Shown in pieces: positions 9,001-17,209 of a stretch of 64,000 nucleotides of DNA. The notes under the pieces were generated by a model. It was not told the DNA's origin and did no database searches. It saw only the letters and a program-made list of their open reading frames with translations. Source of the stretch: Sphingomonas changbaiensis NBRC 104936 (GTDB lineage Bacteria; Pseudomonadota; Alphaproteobacteria; Sphingomonadales; Sphingomonadaceae); the NCBI RefSeq assembly GCF_000974765.1, contig NZ_BBWU01000045.1, positions 16,001 through 80,000 on the forward strand, read 5' to 3'. The position numbers and the translations under genes were made by a program. The first letter of the stretch is position 1. Each line of letters opens with the position of its first letter.

Positions 9001-9938
9001 TGGCATCGGGGCTGTTCGCCCTGCTCGACGACGTCGCCGCGATCGCCAAGCTCGCGGCGGCGTCGCTGGACGATGTCGGTGCCGCGGCCGGCAAGGCGGG
9101 CGCCAAGGCCGCCGGCGTCGTGGTCGACGATACCGCCGTCACGCCGCGCTATGTGAGCGGCGTCACGCCCGACCGCGAGCTGCCGATCATCGCCCGGATC
9201 GCGCGCGGGTCGCTGTTCAACAAGCTCGTGATCCTGCTGCCGGCGGCGCTACTGCTGACCGCGCTTCTGCCCTGGGCGATTACGCCGTTGCTGATGCTGG
9301 GCGGCGCCTATCTGTGCTTCGAAGGCGTGGAGAAGCTGATCGAGGCGATCGGCGGCCACGACGCGCCGGACGAGCCCAATGAGACTGCGCAAGGATCGGC
9401 CGAAGTCGAGAAGGCGATGGTCAGCGGCGCGGTTCGCACCGACTTCATTCTGTCGGCCGAGATCATGGCAATCGCCCTCGGCGAGGTCGCCGGCCGACCG
9501 CTGCTGGTGCAGCTCGGCGCGCTTGCCATCGTCGCGCTGGCGATCACGATCGCAGTCTATGGCGTGGTCGGGCTGATCGTGAAGATGGACGATATCGGCC
9601 TGCACCTGGCGCAGCGGCGCGCGCGCGGTGTGCGGGCGGTGGGGCGCGGGCTGGTGCTCGCGATGCCGCGGGTGATGAGCGCGCTCGGGGCGATCGGCGT
9701 CGCCGCGATGATCTGGGTCGGCGGCGGCATCCTCGTGCACGGGCTGGAGGTGTTCCGGCTCGATGCGGTCCCGCACACGCTGCACGGCTGGAGCGAACGC
9801 GCGGCCGAAGCCTTTCCAATCGCGGCCGGGCTCGTCGGCTGGCTGGTCACCGCGCTCGGTTCCGGCGTGGTCGGGCTGGTGGCGGGGGGCGCGATCGCCG
9901 GCGCGCTGCACCTGATCCCGCCCAAGGGACACGCCTAA
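9000..9938 (+). CDS. DUF808 (YedI-like) inner-membrane protein
   Basis: 312 residues. N-terminal [26 protein letters not shown] is the hallmark of DUF808/YedI proteins, followed by an AGKAGAKAAGVVVDDTAVTPRYV segment and about five predicted membrane helices (roughly 75-105, 145-190, 215-245, 275-305). Function is unknown; proposed roles are membrane-related. Translation is coupled to fhs through a TGATG overlap. Nothing in the sequence links it to folate metabolism. Confidence 0.9.
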   Translation: MASGLFALLDDVAAIAKLAAASLDDVGAAAGKAGAKAAGVVVDDTAVTPRYVSGVTPDRELPIIARIARGSLFNKLVILLPAALLLTALLPWAITPLLMLGGAYLCFEGVEKLIEAIGGHDAPDEPNETAQGSAEVEKAMVSGAVRTDFILSAEIMAIALGEVAGRPLLVQLGALAIVALAITIAVYGVVGLIVKMDDIGLHLAQRRARGVRAVGRGLVLAMPRVMSALGAIGVAAMIWVGGGILVHGLEVFRLDAVPHTLHGWSERAAEAFPIAAGLVGWLVTALGSGVVGLVAGGAIAGALHLIPPKGHA

Positions 9939-9996
9939 AGGCAGCGTTTAGCTTTTCTCGTTTGCGGGCGGCACATCGCGCGCCGAAGCTCGCGCC

Positions 9997-10839
9997 ATGC
10001 TCCCACCTATGCTTCTCGCCCTCGCCGCTTCAGCCCCGCTTTCGGCAGAGGAGGCTCGCTGGAATGCGCCGGTCGCGCCGTTCCGGATCGCCGGGAACCT
10101 CTATTATGTCGGGACCGCCGAGCTCGCCTCGTATCTCGTGGTCGATCCGCAAGGCATGATCCTGCTCGACGGCGGACTGGAGGCGAGCGCACCCCTGATC
10201 CTCGACAATATCCGCGCGCTCGGTTTCGATCCGAAGCGCGTGCGCTACCTGATCAACAGCCAGGCACATTACGATCACGCCGGCGGGCTCGCCGCGCTGA
10301 AGGAGGCGACCGGTGCCGAGCTGCTCGCTTCGCCAGCCGATGCCGAATTGCTGGAACGTGGCGGCAGCGGCGATTTTCAATGGGGCGACCGGTTCATCTA
10401 TCCGCCAGTCCAGGTCGATGGCCGGCTGCGCGATGGTGCGGAGCTGAAGCTCGGCGCGATCCGGATGACCGCGTACCTGACGCCCGGCCATACGCGCGGC
10501 TGCACGAGCTGGACGATGCCGGTGCAGGTCGACGGCCGCGCGCGCCAAGCCCTGTTCGTTTGCGGGGCCAGTGCGCCCGGCTACACGCTGGTCGGCAACG
10601 CGGCCTATCCATGGATCATGGACGATTTCCGCCGTTCCTTCGCGACCTGGCGCAAGCTGCCGTGCGACCTCTTCCTCGGCGCGCATGGCAGCTATTTCGG
10701 TCTGGCGGAGAAGCGGGCGCGGATGGCGCCGGGGCGGCCCAACCCGTTCGTGGATCCGAAAGGCTGCCGCGCCTTCCTGCAGGGTGCCGAGCAAAGGATC
10801 GAGGCGCAGGCCGCAAAGGGCGCTATGCAGGGCGGATGA
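9997..10839 (+). CDS. Subclass B3 metallo-beta-lactamase, Gln-116 (GOB-like) variant
   Basis: 280 residues with a predicted export signal (about 1-18), so periplasmic. The metallo-beta-lactamase motif reads SQAHYDHAGG: Gln89, His91, Asp93, His94, with His165 (GHTRGC) and His230 (GAHGSYF) completing the zinc sites. In B3 enzymes the first position is normally His116; Gln there is the known GOB-type exception. B3 enzymes hydrolyse a broad range of beta-lactams including carbapenems. Its TGA overlaps the ATG of the AmpR-like gene, so the pair is translationally coupled. Only 58 bases separate it from DUF808, so the promoter is short or shared. Substrate range is inferred from family. Confidence 0.9.
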   Translation: MLPPMLLALAASAPLSAEEARWNAPVAPFRIAGNLYYVGTAELASYLVVDPQGMILLDGGLEASAPLILDNIRALGFDPKRVRYLINSQAHYDHAGGLAALKEATGAELLASPADAELLERGGSGDFQWGDRFIYPPVQVDGRLRDGAELKLGAIRMTAYLTPGHTRGCTSWTMPVQVDGRARQALFVCGASAPGYTLVGNAAYPWIMDDFRRSFATWRKLPCDLFLGAHGSYFGLAEKRARMAPGRPNPFVDPKGCRAFLQGAEQRIEAQAAKGAMQGG

Positions 10840-11708
10840 TCCGGCCCTACCTGCCGCTCAACAATCTGCGCGCATTCGAAGTGGCGGCGCGCCATTTGAG
10901 CTTCACCAATGCGGCCATCGAGCTACGCGTCACGCCGGCCGCGCTCAGTCATCAGGTGAAGGCCCTGGAGGACAGGCTGGGCCTGCCGCTGTTCCACCGC
11001 CTCCCGCGCGGCCTTGCGCTGACCGATGAAGGCCAGGCGATGCTGCCGGCGCTCAGCCGCTCGCTCGACGAGATCGCGGTGACGCTGGAGCAGTTGACCG
11101 GTAGCAGCCAGGCCGTGCTGAGCGTCGGCGCGGTGGGCACCTTCGCCGTCGCCTGGCTGCTGCCGCGGCTCGACCGGTTTCGCGCGGCGCACCCGGACAT
11201 CGACCTTCGGCTTTCGACCAACAACAACCGCGTCGACATCGCGGAGGAAGGCCTGGATTTCGCGATCCGCTTCGGCGACGGCGCGTGGCACGGAACGGAC
11301 GCGGAGCGGCTGCTTGATGCGCCCGTGACCCCGCTTTGCGCGCCTGAGATCGCGGCGAAGCTGTCGCGGCCGGAAGACCTGCCGGGCCAGACGCTGCTCC
11401 GCTCGTACCGCGTCGACGATTGGGTGCAGTGGTTCGCGGCGGCGGGCCTGAAGGCGCCGGTCTTGCGCGGGCCGATGTTCGATTCGTCCCGGCTGATGGC
11501 CGATGCCGCAATCGAGGGCCTGGGCGTCGCGCTCGCACCGCACGCGCTGCTCCAGCGTGAACTGGGGGATGGCCGGCTGGTGCGGCCGTTCGCGATCGAG
11601 GCCGATATTGGCGCCTATTGGCTGACCCGGCTCAAGTCCAAGCCGCTGTCGCGCGAGATGGAGGCGTTCCGCGCCTGGCTGTTCAGCGAGGCCGCTCCCT
11701 GTCCGTGA
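10836..11708 (+). CDS. ampR: AmpR-like LysR-family regulator of beta-lactamase
   Basis: 290 residues. The N-terminal helix-turn-helix (PLNNLRAFEVAARHLSF...) and effector domain closely follow AmpR of enterobacteria and Pseudomonas: GAVGTFAVAWLLP, STNNNRVD, EGLDFAIRFGDGAWHGTDAE and LLRSYR.D.W blocks. Gly101/Thr102 and Asp134 correspond to AmpR Gly102/Thr103 and Asp135, residues where substitutions derepress ampC. AmpR senses peptidoglycan-recycling muropeptides and UDP-MurNAc-pentapeptide. Here it overlaps the lactamase stop (ATGA) and is in the same direction, not divergent as in classical ampR-ampC. Its 3' end overlaps the convergent alkB-like gene by 26 bases. Confidence 0.88.
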   Translation: MIRPYLPLNNLRAFEVAARHLSFTNAAIELRVTPAALSHQVKALEDRLGLPLFHRLPRGLALTDEGQAMLPALSRSLDEIAVTLEQLTGSSQAVLSVGAVGTFAVAWLLPRLDRFRAAHPDIDLRLSTNNNRVDIAEEGLDFAIRFGDGAWHGTDAERLLDAPVTPLCAPEIAAKLSRPEDLPGQTLLRSYRVDDWVQWFAAAGLKAPVLRGPMFDSSRLMADAAIEGLGVALAPHALLQRELGDGRLVRPFAIEADIGAYWLTRLKSKPLSREMEAFRAWLFSEAAPCP

Positions 11709-12255
11709 AACTGCGGAAGGTGATCGACCAGCGCGTCTCTTCGATCGGTGCGATGCTGTGTTCCCAGCCGTGCCGGGCCTCGTCCGACAAATGATAGGCG
11801 CCGCATGGGGGAAGCGGCAGCGAGCGGCGTTCGAATCCGCGCTCGATCCGCCGCCGCAAGCGCATCACCGCCGGCGCGCCGAGCGAGATGCCGACCACAT
11901 GCTCGAACACCGGCCGGTCGCGATGCCAGCCGATGCCCGCGCCGGGATCGTAGCGGATCAGCAGAGCCTGAACGAGATCGTCCCGGCCCAGCCCCGCAAA
12001 GGCTGCGGCGCGCGCCTTGAGCGGCGTGAGCCAGTCCGGCATCGGATCGGTCTCGCCCAATCGTGCCGTGTCGAAATCATAGCGCCAGCCATAGGACGCG
12101 GTCAGCCGCTTGCCGGTCCAGCCCTGGAATCGGAATGGCGAGAGCGGAGCGGAGTCGATCGCCGCGATCAGGGCCGCTTCTTCGTCGGGGGCGATCAGAT
12201 CGTCGACTGTCGCGAGGCCCGGCAGAACGGGCGTCCCGAACAGGTCGGCGGGCAT
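11683..12255 (-). CDS. AlkB-like 2-oxoglutarate/Fe(II) dioxygenase
   Basis: 190 residues, typical for bacterial AlkB homologues that oxidatively remove alkyl lesions from nucleic acid bases. The iron ligands are visible as HRD (His111, Asp113) and His166 (WEHSI), with the 2-oxoglutarate arginines in ETRWSITFRS (Arg175, Arg181). The substrate-lid segment contains GWRYDF and SPFRFQGW. It follows a 52-residue membrane peptide gene by three bases, on the same strand, so the two form an operon. The 3' end overlaps ampR convergently. Confidence 0.9.
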   Translation of the reverse strand: MPADLFGTPVLPGLATVDDLIAPDEEAALIAAIDSAPLSPFRFQGWTGKRLTASYGWRYDFDTARLGETDPMPDWLTPLKARAAAFAGLGRDDLVQALLIRYDPGAGIGWHRDRPVFEHVVGISLGAPAVMRLRRRIERGFERRSLPLPPCGAYHLSDEARHGWEHSIAPIEETRWSITFRSFTDRERPR

Positions 12256-12258
12256 GGT

Positions 12259-12417
12259 CTAGAGGCGGAACTCGACGCCTTCGCGGATTCGCCGTTCCAG
12301 CGCCTTCTTCATCGGGGCAACGTCGGGGGCAGGAACCGGGCTCGTCCGGGTCAGCAGCAGCGCGCAGAACACCGCGACGGCCGTGAAGACGATCAGAAAA
12401 ACCGAGATCCAGATCAT
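12259..12417 (-). CDS. 52-residue single-helix membrane micropeptide
   Basis: Encodes one hydrophobic N-terminal helix (starting MIWISVFLIVFTAVAVF, about residues 2-23) and a short charged tail (KKALERRIREGVEF). Its stop lies three bases before the alkB-like start, so it is the first gene of that operon. Too short for most gene callers. No family recognised; orientation would place the basic tail in the cytoplasm. Confidence 0.6.
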   Translation of the reverse strand: MIWISVFLIVFTAVAVFCALLLTRTSPVPAPDVAPMKKALERRIREGVEFRL

Positions 12418-12592
12418 GTGCTACTCCCGGTCGCACCATCGCATGGTACGCGCGTTGGTTCCGTGCCGCTGTGCTGGACGGCACAGGGTCAGGACAAGGC
12501 TAATAGGTGGTTAATCGGGCGGCGGCGCCACATTGCCCGCGGCCGCCCCCGCGGTTAAGGGGCGGAAGCCCTGTCCGAGCGAGCGCGAATTG

Positions 12593-13144
12593 ATGGTGGC
12601 CGATTCAGGGCTCAAACAGCTGCTGTTCGAGATGCGGGCGCCGCTCATGCGGATGCTGGCGGCGCGCGGCGCGACGTCCGACGAAGCCGAGGATCTGTTG
12701 CAGGAGCTGTTCGTCCGCCTAGAGACGCAAGCGATCGGGCCGGTCGGCGAGCCGCGCGCCTATCTCTACCGGATGGCGGACAATCTGTTCCTCGACCGGC
12801 GGCGCGCGGAAACGCGGCGTTCGGCGCGCGAGCAGCGCTGGGGCGAACAGGAGAGCGAGCCGCGGCCGACGCCTGAGCGCGAGCTGCAGGGACGTGAGCG
12901 GCTGGCGATGGTCTCGGCAGCACTTGCCGCCCTGCCCGAACGGACGGTCGATATCTTCCGCCGCTTCCGCCTCGACGGCGACTCGCAGCGGCTGATCGCC
13001 GGCGACCTCGGCATCAGCCTCAGCGCCGTCGAAAAGCATCTCCAGCGCGCCTACCGGACCGTGACCGACATTCGCGCCCGGCTGGATGCGGAAATCGAGG
13101 CGCCGCGGCGTCCTTCGTGCGATGACGGCCAGGATGACAGCTGA
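12593..13144 (+). CDS. ECF RNA polymerase sigma factor, FecI type
   Basis: 183 residues with region 2 (EAEDLLQELFVRL, then EPRAYLYRMADNLFLDRRR at about 50-75) and region 4 (ALPERTVDIFRRFRLDGDSQRLIAGDLGISLSAVEKHLQRA) separated by a short linker, as in FecI/iron-starvation sigma factors. It would direct RNA polymerase to the promoter of the adjacent receptor operon when released by the FecR-like protein. I start at ATG 12593; an in-frame ATG at 12533 adds 20 Pro/Ala-rich residues and is less likely. The 3' end overlaps fecR by 11 bases. Confidence 0.9.
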   Translation: MVADSGLKQLLFEMRAPLMRMLAARGATSDEAEDLLQELFVRLETQAIGPVGEPRAYLYRMADNLFLDRRRAETRRSAREQRWGEQESEPRPTPERELQGRERLAMVSAALAALPERTVDIFRRFRLDGDSQRLIAGDLGISLSAVEKHLQRAYRTVTDIRARLDAEIEAPRRPSCDDGQDDS

Positions 13145-14078
13145 GGAGAGCATCAGGGCGCAGGCAATCGCCTGGCGCGTCCGGCTGGCCGATGGCGACG
13201 CCGCGGCCTGGGAGAGCTTTGTCGCCTGGCTTGAGCTCTCGCCCGATCACGCGCACGCCTACGACCTCGTTGCGCTCGGCGAAGGCGATGCGGTGCGCGC
13301 GCTTGCGGTGCCCGCGACGGTTCCTGTGGCCGCCAATGACGAGGGACCGCGGCCGGCGCGCCGGCTGTGGATGGGGATCGGCGGGGCTGCTGCGGCCGTC
13401 ATGCTTGCGATCGTCGGCGCGCCGATGCTCCAGTCCGGCGCCTATGCGGTCGAGACCGGTCCGGGCGAGCAGCGGCAGATAGCGCTGGCGGACGGCACCC
13501 GCATCACCCTGAACGGCGGCACTCGGATCGAGCTCGACCGCTCCCGCCCGCGGCTGGCCCGACTGGATTCCGGCGAGGCCCATTTCGCAGTGGTCCATGA
13601 CGCCGGGTCGCCGTTCCGCGTGAAGCTCGGCGACGCGGTGGTGCAGGATGTGGGCACGACGTTCGACCTCGTGCGCGACGATGCCGGAAACCGGGTCGAG
13701 GTTGCCGAAGGCGCCGTTCGCTATAATCCGGATCGCGAGAATGTCTCGCTGACCGCGGGCCAGACATTGGTCGATCCCGCCGGTGACGATCCTTTGCGCG
13801 TGGGCCAGCGCCGCCCGTCCGCCATCGGCAGCTGGACCAGCGGCCGGCTCAGCTACGACCAGGAGCCGCTGGAGCGCGTCGCGGCCGAGCTGTCGCGCAC
13901 GATCGGTGTTTCGATCGCTGTCGCCCCCGAAGTCGCGGCGCGCAGCTTCTCCGGAACGATCCGGATCGGTCATGACCGCGCCCGGGTCGTGGAGCGTGCG
14001 GCGGCCTTGCTCGGCCTGGCGGCGCGGCGCACAGCGACAGGATGGATATTCGAATCCCGTCTGCGTGAGACTCGCTGA
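13134..14078 (+). CDS. FecR-type anti-sigma factor / transmembrane sensor
   Basis: 314 residues. An N-terminal DUF4880-like domain (AIAWRVRLADGDAAAWESFVAWLELSPDHAHAYD) faces the cytoplasm, one membrane helix lies at about 80-98 (GIGGAAAAVMLAIVGAP), then the periplasmic FecR domain (PGEQRQIALADGTRITLNGGTRIEL, GTTFDL, VEGAVR-like repeats) and a C-terminal STN-like segment (LERVAAELSRTIGVSIAV). It relays the signal of the receptor's STN domain to the sigma factor. ATGs at 13122 and 13086 are alternative starts; none has a clear ribosome-binding site, consistent with coupling to the sigma gene. Confidence 0.9.
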   Translation: MTAEESIRAQAIAWRVRLADGDAAAWESFVAWLELSPDHAHAYDLVALGEGDAVRALAVPATVPVAANDEGPRPARRLWMGIGGAAAAVMLAIVGAPMLQSGAYAVETGPGEQRQIALADGTRITLNGGTRIELDRSRPRLARLDSGEAHFAVVHDAGSPFRVKLGDAVVQDVGTTFDLVRDDAGNRVEVAEGAVRYNPDRENVSLTAGQTLVDPAGDDPLRVGQRRPSAIGSWTSGRLSYDQEPLERVAAELSRTIGVSIAVAPEVAARSFSGTIRIGHDRARVVERAAALLGLAARRTATGWIFESRLRETR

Positions 14079-16404
14079 CCTGCTCTTGTTGACGGCGGGC
14101 ACATGCGTCTGCGCCGGTGCTGCGAACGCGGCCGAGCCGCGTGCGTTCGATATCGACTCGGGGCGGCTGAGCGGCGCGCTCGTTCATTTCGGCGAGCAGG
14201 CGGGCGTGTCGGTGGGCCTGACCGACGCCCGGCTGGCGCGCCGGCATACGCGCGGCGTCCAGGGCCGGATGAGCAGCGAAGTCGCGCTCCAGCATCTCCT
14301 TGCCGGCACCGGCGCGACCTATCGGTTCGTCGATGCAGAAACGGTGCGCATCGTCGCTGCGCCGTCCCGGCACGCAACGGCCTTCCGGACCTCCGTGCCA
14401 GCTTCGTCCGACGATGCGCCGGAACCCGACATCGTCGTCGCCGCGAGCAAGCAGGCGCTTCCGCTGGCGCAATTCCCCGGCTCAGTCGTCCGCATCGCGC
14501 TGGATCTGGACCAGGCCGGACGCGCCACGTCTGCCGGCACGCAGGTGCTGGTCGACGGCCTGCCGACACTCGCCTCGACCCATCTTGGTCCGGGCCGGGA
14601 CAAATTATTCGTGCGGGGGATTGCCGACAGCAGCTTCAACGGGCCGACGCCGGCGACCGTCGCGCAATATTTCGGCGATGTGCGCCTCAATTACGCGGCG
14701 CCCGATCCCGATCTCAATCTGTACGATATGGCCAGCGCCGAAGTGCTCGAAGGCCCGCAGGGGACGCTCTACGGCAGCGCCGCCCTGGGCGGCATCGTGC
14801 GCCTGGTGCCCAATGTTCCAAAGCTTGGGCAGGCGCAAGGCTCGGCGGTGGTCGGGCTCTCCGATACCGCGCATGGCGAGTCCGGTGGAGATGCCGCCGC
14901 GATGCTCAACCTGCCGTTGAGCTCGGACCTGGCGATGCGGGTCGTCGGCTATGGCGCGCGCGATCCCGGCTATATCGACGATATCGGCCGCGGGTTGAAC
15001 GACGTGAACCGGACGACCAGCTATGGCGGGCGGATCGCGTTCCGCTTTGCACCCCATGATGGCCTGACGATCGATGCTGGTGCAGTGCTTCAGAATCTGG
15101 CCAGTCGCGACGGCCAATATGCCGAACGCGGCCTGCCGCCGCTCACCCGCCGATCCGCCATCGCGCAGCCGTTCGATAATGACTATCGCCTTGGATATCT
15201 GAGCATCTCGACGGACGTCCGCGGGGCTTCGCTGACGTCTTCGACCGGAATCGTCCGGCACGACCTCGAAACCGTGTTCGATGCCACGCCGCGGTTCGGA
15301 ACGCCGGCCGCCTATACCGAGGATCTGCGGATCACCCTCCTGACCCACGAGACCCGGATATCGGGCGGCGACGCGCGCGGCTTCAACTGGCTCGCGGGCC
15401 TGAGCGCACTTCACAACGAGACGCGGTCGGCGCGCAAGATCGGTCCCGATGACACAGCCGTTCCGCTGCTCGGCGTTCGCAACGACAATAATGAAATCGC
15501 GCTGTTCGGGCAGGCCTCGATCCCGCTGCTCGATGACGTCATCCTGACCGCCGGCGCGCGCGTCAATTATGATGAAGCGAGCGGGCAGGTGATCGGCGAA
15601 ACTGTTCCCAAGCGGTCGGAGCCCAAGCGCCGCAATCTGCGCTGGCTGCCGATGGCGGCGATCGCGTGGCGGCCGAGCGCGCGCTGGCTGGTCTTTGCCC
15701 ATTATCAGGAAGGCTTCCGCCCCGGTGGACTGTCGATCACCGGGCGGATGACCGCGGACAAATTCGTGTCCGACTCGATCTCCACGATCGAGGCGGGCTT
15801 CCGGTTCGGCGACAGCGGCATCGATCGCTTCGCCGCCGCAGTCACTGTGTCGGGTGCCCGCTGGGACAGCATCCAGGCCGACCTGATCCGTCCCAACGGC
15901 CTGCCCTTCACCAGCAACATCGGCGACGGGCATGTGCTTGGCCTGGAAGGGCAGGTCGACTGGCGGCCCACCGACGCGCTCGGCCTTCAGGCCGGGTTGT
16001 TTCTCAACACCTCGTCGCTCGATGATCCCGCCCCGCCCTTTGTCGCCGCGGACGAGCGGGAGTTGCCGAATGTCGCCGAAGCCGGCGGCCGCATCGGCAT
16101 TTCCTATCGCCGCCAGCTCCGGCGTGGCCTCGCGCTTAATGCGGGAGGATCGCTCCGCTATGTCGGCCGCTCCTCGCTCGGCATCGGCGCGCCGATCGAC
16201 GTGCGCCAGGGCGGCTATGCGGAAGCGGCGTTGAACGCGCGGGTCGGCAGCGACCGGGTGGGCGTGTCACTCTCCGTCACCAATCTAACCGACGTGCGCG
16301 GCAACCGCTTTGCCTTTGGTGATCCGTTCGCGATCGCGGCGCGCAACCAGATCACGCCGCTTCGCCCCCGCACCATCAGGATCGCAGTCGATGGCCGGTT
16401 CTGA
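14065..16404 (+). CDS. TonB-dependent transducer with STN signalling domain
   Basis: 779 residues from a GTG that overlaps the fecR stop by 14 bases. Signal peptide about 1-25 (LLLLTAGTCVCAGAANA). Residues 28-100 form an STN domain (FDIDSGRLSGALVHFGEQAGVSVG...LLAGTGATYRFVDAETVRI), which contacts FecR. The plug follows at about 125-250 with EVLEGPQGTLYGSAALGGIVR, and a 22-strand barrel ends in a C-terminal Phe (IAVDGRF). STN plus adjacent sigma/anti-sigma genes make it a FecA-type cell-surface signalling receptor. The ligand is unknown; the downstream genes are not siderophore genes. Its stop overlaps the following deacetylase start. Confidence 0.92.
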   Translation: MRLADLLLLTAGTCVCAGAANAAEPRAFDIDSGRLSGALVHFGEQAGVSVGLTDARLARRHTRGVQGRMSSEVALQHLLAGTGATYRFVDAETVRIVAAPSRHATAFRTSVPASSDDAPEPDIVVAASKQALPLAQFPGSVVRIALDLDQAGRATSAGTQVLVDGLPTLASTHLGPGRDKLFVRGIADSSFNGPTPATVAQYFGDVRLNYAAPDPDLNLYDMASAEVLEGPQGTLYGSAALGGIVRLVPNVPKLGQAQGSAVVGLSDTAHGESGGDAAAMLNLPLSSDLAMRVVGYGARDPGYIDDIGRGLNDVNRTTSYGGRIAFRFAPHDGLTIDAGAVLQNLASRDGQYAERGLPPLTRRSAIAQPFDNDYRLGYLSISTDVRGASLTSSTGIVRHDLETVFDATPRFGTPAAYTEDLRITLLTHETRISGGDARGFNWLAGLSALHNETRSARKIGPDDTAVPLLGVRNDNNEIALFGQASIPLLDDVILTAGARVNYDEASGQVIGETVPKRSEPKRRNLRWLPMAAIAWRPSARWLVFAHYQEGFRPGGLSITGRMTADKFVSDSISTIEAGFRFGDSGIDRFAAAVTVSGARWDSIQADLIRPNGLPFTSNIGDGHVLGLEGQVDWRPTDALGLQAGLFLNTSSLDDPAPPFVAADERELPNVAEAGGRIGISYRRQLRRGLALNAGGSLRYVGRSSLGIGAPIDVRQGGYAEAALNARVGSDRVGVSLSVTNLTDVRGNRFAFGDPFAIAARNQITPLRPRTIRIAVDGRF

Positions 16405-17143
16405 CAGGCTGCTGCTCGCCTCGATCCACGACGTCGGGCCGCGCTTCGAGCGCGAGGTGGACACGCTCGCAGCCGCGATCGAGCGGGCGACCGGCAGCAC
16501 GCGCTTTGCAATGCTGGTCGTGCCGGATCACTGGGATTCGGCGCCGATCGCGCGTGACCCGGCCTTTCAACGGCGCCTTCGGGGCTGGTCCGATGCGGGG
16601 ATCGAGATGTTCCTTCATGGGTGGCGCCACCGCGACGACCAGCCGACCGGCTTCAAGGCGCGCCACCTGACTGCAGGCGAGGGCGAGTTCCTGCACCTGG
16701 ACGAGGCCGAGGCCGCGCGCCGCATGGTCGAAGGCCGCAAGCTGGTTGAGGACGTGATCGGTCGGCCGGTTGCCGGCTTCGTCGCCCCGGCCTGGCTCTA
16801 CGGCCCCGGCGCCCGTGCAGCCCTAAACGAGCTGCGTTTTCTCTTGGCGGAAGACCATTTTCGTGTGTGGCAACCCACCGACGGCGCGGTTCTCGCGCGC
16901 GGCCCGGTGATCAGCTGGGCCAGCCGCAGCCGGGCGCGAATCGCCAGCTCGCTGCTGTTCGCCGGCGTCGCGCGCAGCGTGCTCGCCCCGCAGCGGGTGG
17001 TCCGTATCGCCCTGCACCCCGGCGACACCGGCGTCCCCTCGCTGATGGCGAGCATCGATCGCACGCTCCGCCACTTCGCGCGCACGCACCGGCCGGCCGG
17101 CTATGCCGATCTGGTGCGGGAAAGAGACATGGGCGCCGTCTAG
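16391..17143 (+). CDS. DUF2334-type polysaccharide deacetylase family protein
   Basis: 250 residues starting within the end of the receptor gene (14-base overlap). The NodB-like fold is indicated by SIHDVGP near residue 11-17 (metal-binding Asp) and FLHGWRHRD at about 74-82 (metal-binding His pair), plus GFVAPAWLYG and IALHPGD motifs. DUF2334 members are carbohydrate-esterase-4-like enzymes acting on N-acetylated or acylated glycans. There is no signal peptide, so it acts in the cytoplasm or on a lipid-linked substrate at the inner face. It belongs to the coupled receptor operon. Confidence 0.85.
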   Translation: MAGSDRLLLASIHDVGPRFEREVDTLAAAIERATGSTRFAMLVVPDHWDSAPIARDPAFQRRLRGWSDAGIEMFLHGWRHRDDQPTGFKARHLTAGEGEFLHLDEAEAARRMVEGRKLVEDVIGRPVAGFVAPAWLYGPGARAALNELRFLLAEDHFRVWQPTDGAVLARGPVISWASRSRARIASSLLFAGVARSVLAPQRVVRIALHPGDTGVPSLMASIDRTLRHFARTHRPAGYADLVRERDMGAV

Positions 17144-17209
17144 CATGCCGCGCAGTGCGGGTCCTGGACGTCCGCGGCGTCTTAGGCCTGACAACAAGCG
17201 AGGGCCTGC

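Noticed and set aside
9939..9996. AmpR binding site before the lactamase
   Set aside because: The 58-base gap contains a TTTAGC element and T-N11-A spacings, but nothing specific enough to call an operator.
13783..14064. Upstream extension of the STN receptor
   Set aside because: These 94 codons overlap fecR out of frame; the GTG at 14065 gives a proper signal peptide.
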